Part shown: piece after piece, positions 37,713 to 49,640 of the stretch
How positions within the stretch are numbered: the first letter of the stretch is position 1
How the letters are laid out: each line of letters starts with the position of its first letter
Assembly (NCBI GenBank): GCA_013396635.1
Contig: WBMW01000467.1
Span: 186,001-250,000 of the forward strand
From: Penelope pileata
Lineage: Eukaryota; Chordata; Aves; Galliformes; Cracidae
DNA length: 64,000 bases
Direction of reading: 5' to 3'
The notes under the pieces: generated by a model
The model's input: the letters and a program-made list of their open reading frames with translations, nothing else
Databases searched by the model: none
Told to the model about the DNA's origin: nothing
Program-made: the position numbers and the translations under genes

Positions 37713-38222
37713 TCACAGAATTACAGAATCATAGGGGTTTGGAAGGGACCTCCAGAGATCATCTAGTCCAATCCCCCTGCTAAAGCAGGTTCCCTACAGT
37801 AGGTTGCACAGGAAAGTGTCCAGGCAAGTTGTGAATATCTCCAGAGAAGGAGACTCCACAACCTCTCTGGGCAGCCTGTTACAGCGCTCTGTCACCCTCA
37901 AAGTAAAGAAGCTTTTCCTCATGTTCATATGGAACTTTCTGTGTTTCAGTTTGTGCCCATTGCCCCGTCCTGCTGATGGGCACCACTGAAAAGATCCTGG
38001 CCCCATCCACTTGACACCTGCCCTTCAGATATTCTAAGTGGTGATAAGATCTCCTCTCAGTCTTCCCTTCTCCACGCTGAACAGCCCCAGGTCTCTCACT
38101 CTTTCCTCACACAGGAGATGCTCCAGGCCCCTCATCATCTTTGTGGCCTCTGCTGGACTCTCTCCATCAGTTTTCTGTCTTTCTTGAACTGAGGAGCCCA
38201 GAACTGGACACAATACTCTGAA
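37713..38222 (-). mobile_element. CR1 LINE fragment, 5'-truncated, - orientation
   Basis: The + strand is the reverse complement of a ~510-base CR1 3' region. It runs from cagaattacagaatcatagg, ggaagggacctccagagatc and atctagtccaatccccctgc, through ctctgggcagcctgttacag, to gaggagcccagaactggaca. It is less diverged than the copy at 32.9 kb and belongs to a CR1 subfamily whose coding tail extends close to the 3' end. It is 5'-truncated, as expected from incomplete reverse transcription. Confidence 0.94.
37794..38006 (-). pseudogene. CR1 ORF2 C-terminal remnant, still open for 70 codons
   Basis: Read on the minus strand, this part of the CR1 copy gives MRKSFFTLRVTERCNRLPRE followed by VVESPSLEIF and a short terminal tail. 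That is the characteristic C-terminal end of CR1-type ORF2 (endonuclease plus reverse transcriptase). The catalytic domains are absent. It has no start of its own and should not be annotated as a host gene. Confidence 0.75.
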
Positions 38223-41200
38223 ATTCTGCTCATGAAAACCATTAAGCTAATTCCTTATGAAAGCAATGGTTGTCTTTCAAAAATAGGATGTTCTTGATCA
38301 GTATATGAATAGAGGCCATTGTTCTTTTTGAATAACTGTACTTTTAGAGATCGTGTCCTGAGTGTGTTGACACTAGGGGTTTGTGTGTTGCGCAAGCATT
38401 AAGTGATCGTGATCAATTACAGCTGCAACATCAACAAACTCTAGAATGTGAACTTGCTCAGACTGCTTGGCTCAACATGAGTATTGATAATAAGAATTAA
38501 ACAAAATATCCTGTGAGAAAACAGAAAAATTTCACTGAAGGCTTGAATTTCTAGAAATGTGGCAGACAGCCTGAACAGTTTTGAGACAGCCTGTTATGTG
38601 CTCTGTGGGGTAGTGAGAAAGGGTGCTATCAGAAGTTGACTTAATTTTTGATTTATGATTCAGAGACCCTCAAAGTCATTCTCAGGTCATCTGATTTCAG
38701 GAAGAAGAGGGAAATTATGAAACACAGTTAAAGAAATGTGAATGCTTCATGGAAAGAGGGTGCTGAAAATTTAATAAAAGACAGGGACTGGGATACAGGA
38801 CAAAATTTTGTTGGAGATTACTGTGGACAAGAACAAGCCCTGATAAAATAATTAAAGGTTGGCCAGTGGGTCAAGTTCAGATGGAAGGTGTAGAAAGCAG
38901 ATTATCTTCTCACATTCGGAGATGTAAGTGCCAGGAGAATGTTCAGAGCATTGGCACATAGGATGACAAGAGCAGTTAGTGTAGGAAAGATGACACAGGA
39001 TCCAAAGTCAGGCAAGATTTTGAGATCTGTCCACACTCTTGTTTAAAGCAAACATACCAAAAAGAAAAAAAAAGGGNCAATTGTGATAATTTCAAGTTAG
39101 TCAACTTGAAATATATACAAACATATGAGATAGCTGATGCCTGATGAAACACTGTTCCAGGTTTATGGCAAAAATGCACTGATGCAAAGAGTGTAAGAAC
39201 TACATACTTAAACTGTATACAAAAAACATAAACCTGCCTAAGATCCAACAGAGCATGAACAGCAATGGCTGGACCTCCTGTGAAGGATAAGGCTCAGAAA
39301 AGTGGATTGAATTTGTCAGAGTAGGATGGTCATTAGAGGATAATATTAGTCCTTAGCAATCCAAGGTGGAATTTTTGCTATTCTAAGAAAAATACATTTT
39401 AATTGACATCTAAGGGTCATTTAAGGATTGAGATATATAATTGATGGTTGACATTGGCTCCAAATAAACAGAAAACATCAAGGAATTTTTTAAGGCTTTT
39501 GCATGTGCCAAAGATTATAAAATTTCTTAAAGGAGACAATGTGAGTAACACAGAAAAATCAGCTCCCTGGAATAAGTACAGATAAGCTTAGTCTAGGGGG
39601 AAAAAAGAGATATTTGTCTTAATCTCAGACAGTAAGGATAAATTTGTGAGATATTTAACCAAGCCCACTTTTGCTAGATGAGATATATTCTAAATGGGTG
39701 TCTGGCAACTGGCAATAGCTTAGTGAATACCTGAGGAGATTTTTTTCTATGGAGTGACTTCTAAATTACTAAGATTGCAATCTCTGCTATCCCCAGGGAC
39801 TGTGGCAAGAGAGACCCATCAGGTAGAAGAAAACACAAGAAGCTGAGTCCAGGAGCTTTTTCTGTTTTATCAAAGTTGCAGTCCAGCAGGAAGCAGTGGT
39901 GAGGAGCGGTTACGCTGGATCTCAAACTATGTACTTTATTCTCAGGTCTGATTTTCGTTATTCACAAAGTGAATTTCTTTGACTTCTAACTTCCTCCCCT
40001 TGCTTCATGCCTTTTAGTGCTCTCAGTTCCCTGTTCCCTTCCCTGGGTTACCCTTTTCCCTATGGTCTCGTTACCACCTCCCTTCTCTCTCCTCTCTCAA
40101 ACCACCTCCACTCCAGGTGCTGGACATCTCCCCAAAGCCTTCATCTCTGAATCATGGTAGGAGCTCAGCATTCCTGGGCTTTGCAGTGGTGACTTCTTAA
40201 TCCTACAAATCCCTTTCAAAAAGGACAGAGAAGGAGGATATACTGGTTAGGCCAATTTTCTTCTTTTCTTTCTGGGAAGAAAAATTGTACATTCATCCAT
40301 AATGGTGTGTAAAGTTCATGGATAGAGTGCAAAATCAAACAGCTTAATGATTTCTTTGGCTAAATAACTCTTGGATCATTTTTTTGGACATGACCAGTTG
40401 ATGCATTGCACATCCCTCTGTCCAAATTGAAAACATTACAGTCTCGGGCCAGATTTGCAGCTGATTTAAATTGTCATAGTGCTGTTTTATTCAAATGAGT
40501 TTTGAGCAGGGTCTAGCTATGTATCTAGAACTGTTTCCTGCTATCAACATATCAATCTGTGTAAATAGTGATATTTAATCATGTATTTTCCAATTAACAG
40601 ACCTAGTAGGATTAAGAAGAGTGTCATTGTTAGTTTTGTCATTATTATGATGCTTCTTTTGATAGTTACTTATTAAAATAGAACATAACATTTTAAAAAT
40701 TAATTCAAATCTTATTTAGTAATCATATTTAAACTCATACACTTTATACAAAGCACTTTAGAAATTCAGTTCTCAGAATTTTGTAAGAAGTGATCTCTGC
40801 AACTGTGGAAAACAAGAAGGAATATAGTTTTATCATGTTGAAATGAAGTCTACGCTCAAACAAATGATTTGCTTAGCCAAAATCTAGGTAATGTGTTACA
40901 CAGGGCTGTATGAGAGGGTTGTGCCATTAGTGTAACTGCCTGCTGGATCATCCAAACTTCAAAATGTCGTGCAGTTTCCTTCTCCTTCTCAGGGAGGTGC
41001 TGGTGCCTCAGAGAAGAATCAGACCAAATTACACTGTATGTTGTCAGGAGGCCATTCTATCCTTATAATTTACATGTGTTACCTTTCATCCCTGTTCAAT
41101 GCACAGCAACCCTCGTTTTTCCGTAACAGGATCTGCTTTTTGTAACAGGATTTAATGCATTTCCAACTCTTCTATTTCAGACCATAGCTTTTCCTGCATG

Positions 41201-44200
41201 ACTTCAAAATCAGCAGTTGACTGCATGGTAAGATGTCAGCTGCTGAGTAAGAAGGGGGACTCTAGGCTTGGACAATCTTTTAAACGACAGGGACAGTTCT
41301 CTCTTTGTACAATATTTAGAGCTTGTTGTTTGCTGCAGACAATTCTTTAAATCTGAGAAGACCGATTCTAAACTGGAGTGAGTGAAAACTAGAATCCTTG
41401 GAATATCTCCTTGTCCTTGTTGCTACAAATGACTGTCAGCTAACTTGTGTCTTCCGTGAAATATGAGCACGTTTCATAGCCACTGGAGCTAGGGAGTGAG
41501 GCAGGCAGACTAAAAAATAAAAAATCTTGTTTTACTGACTGCAGCTTGGTTTTCTTCTGCTGCTGCAGAACAGCCCATACAAAATAAAACAGTGTTTATC
41601 TTTTCACATGCAAAAAATTATCATTATTTGCCATGAGAAAGTCAATATGCCCTGGAGAGAAATGAAGCTAGCAAAAGCTGTCAGCCTGCCTTCTTTCCCA
41701 CTTACCATGGGAAAGCCATCATTAACAATCTGTTTTTGCTGTTTTCCAATCAGGGAATCAAAGCATATATCCTCCTGTTCATCTCAGGTAGTGCTGACCC
41801 CTTGGTGAACGTTGCACAGGTAAGGTCCCCTTTACAACCATGCCTACTTGTGAGATAAGCCAAGAAAAGATGAGGATTTTGTTGTACATGTCAGTACTTT
41901 GCTTAAGGGTCATTACATAAGCTGGCACCAAACTCTTGGCTTTCCAGTCGCAGAGAATTGTGGTGACCATCTGTAAGATCTGAAATTTGCAGCTGGATTC
42001 AATAAGATACTGTTGGAATAAATCTTGGAAAAGAAGTAGCTAATGCCAAACCGTCTATCACTGTCAATTTGGCTCTGCTTTAAACTCACAAATATAAATT
42101 TCCATGAACAGTTGGGAAACAATAATAAAGTCAAATGTCTTATTAAGAAATGCATGTTTCATCCTAATGAACATATCACATATGAGATAAGGGATGAAGC
42201 ATAATTAAATACATGCCTGATAGCACAGAGATTGTCTGGACCATACTGGCCTATCTATTCACTTTAGCTCTTAGAAGAAAGTGCTTGCTTTACATAAAAA
42301 GGGCGAGGTCATCAGGAGCTTGTCCAAACTAAATTGGCCAAATAAACCGAATTATGACAGTGGTGTCATACAGATAGCAGCTCACTGCAAACTGCCCTTA
42401 TGTAAGGCCATTAGACGTGAGAAATTTTCTAATTTGTTTTCTGAGGCAGACAAGAGAAGTGGAATCATAATCAAATGCAGCAAGTAACAACCTTCAAAAA
42501 ATTCAGGCTTAAATTAGTTCTCGATTTTCTGGTAAAAATTAGCCATCTATATATAACAAATTTTATAAGTAATCTCACTCAAGATCAACAAAATATGAGG
42601 CTGTTAAATATCTGCAAGAATGGAGCTTATCCTAAATCATTCAATACTAATGACACTTTTATCTATTGACTTCCTGGCCTTATATTTAGACACAACAAGA
42701 TTTTTTGGCTTGGATGGCTTTCTTATGGTTAAAGCAAAATCAATCAATTATAATTTAAAAGCATACTCTAGTAAAGGTCACCAAGGAAAAAAAATGAGTA
42801 AGATGGTTTTCCCTAACATAAAAACTGCTGTACATTATCAGTTGCAAATTTCACTTCAAATAGGGGAAAAAACTGAAGATTAGCAGATGCAAGCATTTAC
42901 TTTCAATGGGTGTTATATAGCATAGCACATTTTTAAAGCATTATTACTACCAAAACTTAATTAGCAAGCTTAGACTAAAGTATGTTAAATACAATACAGA
43001 AATATATCATTATATTTATGTTCCATTACTGAAGCATCCTATGCTCATTAACTGTCACAAAACACTTCCTTTGTTAATGCTGAAATTTCAAACAAAGCCA
43101 AAAGTCATCTAACTTAAAAAAAAGAAAAATATATTGTTTTTCTAGGAGCAACTTCAGCTTGCACTGACCTCAGCCTTACTGTTGTTTAGCTTGTTCCAAA
43201 ACGTGCAGTTTGAGGTACAGTTCTGACTTCTTTGTTGTTTCATTTTATAGCAAAGGCCAAATAAAGAAGATTTTAAAAACATTTTGATATATATATAATC
43301 ATCCCTCAACTATGTAATCAGTGGAAATTGTTTCTAACTGAGCCAAAACGAAACGTGGCATTAACGACAGCAAAATTTGCAGTACAGGCACACTGCATCT
43401 GACTAATGCAATGAAGAAATGTTTCATTATTCTCCAGTTTTCTGATGACAGCCTTCGTATTTCTGGAGTTCTGGTTCTAACAAGCAGCCAGATGTTCCTT
43501 CCCAATCAACCTGCGATATGTGCAAGACCTGATAGTCTTTAATGTAGCAAAGTAGTTTAATGGGGCTTTGATATACTCTGTTAGCTCATGTAAAAAGTTG
43601 GTAGATCATGATTATCAGGTAAGGCTGACAGACAACAGTAGTTTTAATGTGTCAGAGCTTGTGGAGGAAGGCAGCTGGGTTGTCTGCACAAGTTTATCCC
43701 AACAGCGGGGTTGTAAATAGGCCAGCCTGGTTTGTAAATAACCCAAAGCACCAGTGGCCCAAGATACCATCAGCAGCACCTTACAGTGCCAGCTTTATGT
43801 CAGAATAACTGTGAAAGCTGGTGAAGAAAAGACATGTATAACCTCAATGAGCATTTCTTCTCCATGCATGACAAAATGAAGCCTCACCAGGTACAGGGCT
43901 AGCCTTTCTGTTTGTAGCCCAGGGTTGAATATACAGGTTTTGGTTTTGTTACATTAATGCTAGCAAGAAAGCCACAATTATCTCATGTAGCTGTGCTTAT
44001 GCATTTAGAAGCATGTGTTAGCTAATACAAAAATCTGCTTCTCTTGTGGAGCAGTGAACACTTTGGTTTGGGTCTCAACAGCAATGCTCAGGATTGCATT
44101 TCTTGGCAGTTACTACACAACTGAGATAAACTTCATGTGCAATAAGTCTGTTGAAGGCTGAAATATACAAACACATTTCATTTGTTTCTGTTGCAAAACT

Positions 44201-47200
44201 TTTCTGGAGCAACATCACTATGTGTAGGCATAGTACATATCTTCTGTTCATCTTTCCTGAGGTCCTCACTGCTGACAAGAAAGCAGATGTACCAGACTAA
44301 GGGAACTTCAGTGGCCGGCTGCCAGGATAAATATATTGACTCAGTGACTGTCCAAGAGTATTAAAAACTAATAACTTGGAAAAGTCTTTCCTGGGGCAGT
44401 ATTTGTGATACTACAGCATTTTCTTCAGTAATGTTGACAAACTGTGGTTTTGTACTGGAAACCCCTGTAATATGTCTGGATTTTGAACTACCATCTTCCA
44501 TGCTTTAGCACAAGGGTGTGCCTCGTGGCCGTTAAGCTAGCACAAACTGTATTTTCTGGGCTACACAGCAATACAAAGAGTGTGATGGAACTGGGACCCT
44601 GTCAGATGAAAGCTAAAAAGCAGCACAGCTGGGGAGTGAACTGAGGAAGGACAGCCTAAAGGTCAGGCTGGAGGGAGAGGAAAGCATCCCAAGGCGGGAT
44701 GCAGATAGAATCTTCTTTTTTCAGAGCACTGGAAGACCATCGGGAAGAAAGACAGAGAGCAGAAGTTGGACTCTCAGACGGTCCAAGCAGGTGGGGTAAT
44801 GTTTGCATTTGTCCTGGGTTCAGAGAAGAGCCAGGAGTAAAGCAACAGAAACTTGCCATATTTGTTGGTAAGTCAGTCCCTATCTTCAATACCAGAAATA
44901 AAGCACACATCTTCAGCTCACAAAGCTAAATGCCACCTGGCTCTCTCTTGTATTATTGATTAGTTGTGTTTCAAATGAGGATCAGGCAGCTTTGAGGGGA
45001 GAGTCACCAGCTCTTATCTGGCAAAAATGAAGGAAGAAAAATATATTCAAATTCATAGTATTCAATTAAAGTAATTATTTGTACTGTAGATTGCTTGTTG
45101 CAATATCTCTCTGCTGATGGAAATCCTAACAGCATATTGTCACTTTTCTAGACACAGTCAATCCAGAAACTCTCTACAAAATTTCTAATGTGTCCAAAGA
45201 ATGCTAGCCACAAATACATTCAATTATATTGGTAGATATTTAGTCTATTGTTTATAGATAGAGAAGAAATTGTGTGTTTATAATTTGTAGTCCTACAGCT
45301 AGGGCTTTTTTCAGGGGAAAAAATCAAGAAGAGTCTGTGACAAGCATCCTTCATTTTGTTTCTCAGCCAGTCTGATTGTGTTATTTATTTTTTCCATTTT
45401 CCCCTCAACAATACTTCTTTCTGGATAATAGTCACAGGACATATGTTCTCAATGCTTCTATTTAACCTTAGCTGACATGGCCATCTCTAGAGCCAACGCA
45501 GGCTTGCAAGTTTATAGACCTGGTGTATGTGTTTCAAAAGGCACATGTATCACACTTCAAAAAGATTTTTAAACTCTGCAGTGTTTCACTGACAGACAGC
45601 CTGGCTTGGTGTCTTATTCTTTAATTATGTTTTGTTTGAAGGCTGATTTCCTTTCCTATGTTTTGTTTTTCTCATTTCATAAGCCAAAATAGCTCTTCAG
45701 CTCAGTTTATTTCCATTCTCAGTTAATGGAACAGAAATGTTTTTAAACATACATGTTCCTATTTTTAAAATATATTGGTGTTTACTGCCTTCACTTATGC
45801 TATTCCATGTTGTGTACTGTTCTCATTTACAGTTTTGTTTCCTGCTTAGTCCAATTCTGTGTTACTGGCACAATTCACATCAGCATAATTTGGAGGACTG
45901 AGGCAAACGTTTTTGGCTGAGGGGTCAGTTTGGAAACACATTCTCGGAGTTTGGAGGTTTTTCCATTGAAGATCAGAATAAGTCAAAGGACTGTCCACTT
46001 GCGTACATACTACTCACGTGAGCAAAAGATTTTAAAATGCCTGTTTCTCTTTTCTAAGTCAGAACTATGTGACCAAAAAGGAACTGGGGATTAGATCCTT
46101 GTGCTGAACTTAGTGGTTCCACCGCCCTCAGCCTATAGCTTTAATTACAATTCAATTAACTTTATTAAACTACATGAGCACTTGGAGGAAAATACTTTCC
46201 TGACTACCTTTTTGTTTGATAAAAACAAAAAGATTGATAAAAGGAAGTGGTTTTGGATGAGGCTGAATACACTCACAATAGCAATTATAAGTATCAACAA
46301 CAGCTTGGTAAAAATATGGTGTCTATCTTGTGAGAGACTTCATTACCAAACAAAGCTGTGATTTTCTGCTGCAGCATCCAACGGTGCTTGAATACATTAA
46401 CAGCTTGTACCAAGTGCAGATCTTTTAATTCCAGATCATTTTTTTTATAGAAAACTGTCAAATGAAGTAAATATAAAACACTTTTATGGCAACCAAGCTT
46501 TCTTATGAGTACATATGCATAAACATCCAAAAAGTTTCTCTTGATGGAGTTCCTCCCTAAGCCTTCCAACCTATTGGAAGAGGGTCATCTCCTATGGAAA
46601 ATGGGCAGGCATTTCAACCAGTAAACCCCGTACTTCTCCTCAGTGCAGGGGAGGCCAGACCTGGCAATGGGAAATACAGTTTTGTGCTAAATGGGCTTGC
46701 TGGCACCAAGGGCAACATCTCCTGATAGTCAGAAAGTCCTCCTCATCTCGAGTCCAGCATATATTGCTGCTACCACTACAATGACGCTAAGGGCCATCAT
46801 TTGCTGCGGGTGACCTAGAAAGCACTTCTGTTGAAAGCTCAGGATATGTATGGATCCCTTTTAACAGAAAATCCTGAAACACAGAGAATTCCATCTTTTT
46901 CTTTTCAATCTGTGCTTATTTTATGCTTTCCTTAATTCATGTTTTAAGGAAACAATAAATTTGATAGAGATAAAATAGTATCTTTAAATGTATTTTACAA
47001 TAAGATTAATTATTCAGCTTTATTCTTTTACTTAAAAACTCTGCCACCTGGGACATAATTATTATTGTTTACAAAATCTAAGCCATTCAGTGCAGTATGA
47101 GCTAATTAGATCCTTCTTTTGTTTAAATCCTGTCCTGGAGCTGAGAGGAGTTTTGGCTCCTCACTCAAGCCTCTAAATTGGGCTCTCCTTTAGCCAACCT

Positions 47201-49349
47201 CACTTATGTATATGGGATTTTGCTAGTGATTAAAAAATCTGCATCTTCTAGTCATGAAAAAATCCACATGTTCCTGTTCTGCTTGTTGTTTTATTAAAAG
47301 GAAAAACAAAGAAAAGAGAACAACAAACTATAAAGATATAAAATGGATGATGCAGTCATTGCTTCTGTCACATGGTAGAGTGGGATATCAGGATTTGTTT
47401 GATTTTAGTCATGAAAAATAACATTTCACTAATCCTGTGCATTACTTGTGATTAAATCACACAGCAAAACATTGATGCACACAAATGCACTTGCAGGCCA
47501 CTCCACACACAAGCTTTTCCAATCAGAGAAAAGATTCAGCAGAACAAGATGTAGCAAATGCTAATAGACTCATTGAGGGCACTTCTGGGCCCTGCTCAAG
47601 CACCACAGTGAGAGCACAGGTCATTTTTTCCTCCCTTGTTTCAGACTGAATACAGTCACAGATCAGCAGCAAAATCAAAAAAAAAAAAAAAAATTTTAAG
47701 AGAAAGAGATATCTATTTGCCATGGAAGATGGATCTGTGGACCCATCTGTGGCCTGTGATGACCCGGCTTTCAGGATATCTTCCATGGCTTATCTCTAGT
47801 CCAAAGCTTTTAGGAAAGAAGGGGATCTGGAAAGGCAATGTTTTTGTAGCCAGAATTACAAGCTGACCCAAGGGAGTTTTCTTTCCTGGAATTGGTGAAC
47901 ATGGGCTTAGCTGACTGCATCAGTGAACATAGTGCTGAATGTTGAATATGTAATAAATAATGTGTAATAAAATCATTTACTTCCCCTGATAATTTGCACC
48001 AACCCAAATGAATAATTGTACAAGAAAAGAACAATAGCTGGCATATTTATAGGAAATTTTGCTTATGATGGTTCTGTTGCATGTGACAGTGTTATTGCAC
48101 TTTGGGGATTAAAATAAAAAAAAGGGATAAAAGCTCATTTCATTCAAGGTGCACACTGGAAGCTCCATGCAGATGTTGGCTTTGGCCAGCATGAAAACTG
48201 GAGCATGGACCCCAGCTAGCAGTAGGTGTCTGCCCCTGGTCCCCACAGAGATGACGTGGGTTTATTCACTTCATCAATTAATTGGGCACCTGAATTTTCT
48301 GGCTTGCAGCAGTGCCCTTTAGTCTGAGGCACACTTAAGTTCTCTGTGCTTGTGGATCTACTTTCACCTATGAAACACATGCATGATTTTCTGCTTGAAT
48401 CAATGCCTTTAAGGGCAATTTAGCCTCATGTCATCTCTCCCACTTCTGAGATCCCATGGGGTGGGTTGATCACAGCAGTGATCCAAAGCTTATTCTGTAT
48501 GCTAGTTTTCAGTTTTCAGCACAGGGTACTGGTTTGCTGCTGGCAACATTTAACAACATTAAACCCCATTCCAGAGCCTCTTTGGTAATGCAGTGTTACA
48601 TCTGAGCTCTTCAGCATCATGCAAGACAAAGCTACTCCTTGAAAATGTAGTCCAGTATTCATGTGGGTGGTGTTTTGCTCAGAGACTTGAATAGGACAGC
48701 GAAATTCTGCACGATGCTTGACTCTTTCACAGAAACCATGTTCCTATCAGGTGTCCGGTGGCCAAGAAAATGACCATGGACCAGCACATTGTTGCTTCAT
48801 TGTATGATTTGAATAGGTCCTGGAGCCGGGAATTTGTTTCCCCGAGATGAGATATTCACCTGCAAGGCAAGCTTCATTGTCTTGAGGCTCTTGGTTTAAA
48901 TCAGCCAACACAGCCTCATGCAGGTGGGTGTAAAAGCATCTGGCAAACAGTTCTGTGCTGAGAGCAATGGCCAAGTTATCCCCTGGACATGAAGACAGGA
49001 GCTATGGACAGATGGCAGACAAGTGCGTGGAGCAGGAGTCTTTTCCTCTGCACTAATCAGACAGGATGGATAGCATGCATTCTGCCAGTCACTGATTGGT
49101 TTTGGATTTTTTGTTTGGCAACATGCTGCCTACTGCCCCATGCCACTGGCACAGCTTGTTCTCAGCAGTGCTAGAGGTGAAACATGAGGCAGCTTCTGCC
49201 AGTGAGCTCCAAGGCTGGTCCCAGGGGTATGAGCACTCACTGTGGGAGCACCCATCCCAGCTGCTGATGGTTGTTTCACCAAGTGCATTTTGCTGTTCGA
49301 TTGCCTAATAGATAAAACAGATTGCTTCATTCTGCTCCCTCCTGTAAAT
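38223..49349. other. intergenic DNA, no gene recognised
   Basis: This is a long AT-rich stretch with one ambiguous base at 39077, a pyrimidine-rich patch at about 40.0-40.15 kb and an A17 run at 47677-47693. A CpG-retaining patch lies at 43.30-43.55 kb. No collagen-like Gly-X-Y frames are present, so the neighbouring collagen genes known downstream of GULP1 in mammals do not reach into the window. Confidence 0.65.
39077..39077. other. ambiguous base (N)
   Basis: This is the only undetermined base in the window, directly after an A-rich/GGG stretch (aaaaaaaaaggg). It most likely marks a sequencing uncertainty at a homopolymer rather than biology. Confidence 0.98.
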
Positions 49350-49640
49350 CTGTGATGGTGTTATCTATCACGCTGTAATTGGTAATGCTGTAATCAGTGA
49401 GGAACATAACTGCCTGCTTCCACAGCGTTTGAGTGCAGTTGGTTAGATCATTCACACAGTTTCCTCTCTAAATAGTTTCATTGCAATTTTAGTTTCTGCA
49501 GACATCCTCCAGTTGCTAATGAAAGTGAATTTAATTACGATGTAATTCTTTGCTAATAAGAGTGAGACAGTCAGATACATTAGCTAATAGTGCCAGTGCT
49601 ACTCCTTGTTTACAGCTCTATGCTGTAAATTCTGTGGACT
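49350..49640. promoter_or_regulatory. candidate TAAT-rich enhancer-like element
   Basis: Eight TAAT cores occur within about 250 bases, including ctgtaattgg, ggtaatgctgtaatcag, gctaatgaaag, tttaattacgatgtaattc and gctaataag. TAATTG/TAATTA are homeodomain binding cores. The stretch has no repeat signature and no coding frame. Clustered homeodomain sites in a gene desert beside developmental genes are typical of distal enhancers, but this is inference only. Confidence 0.25.
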
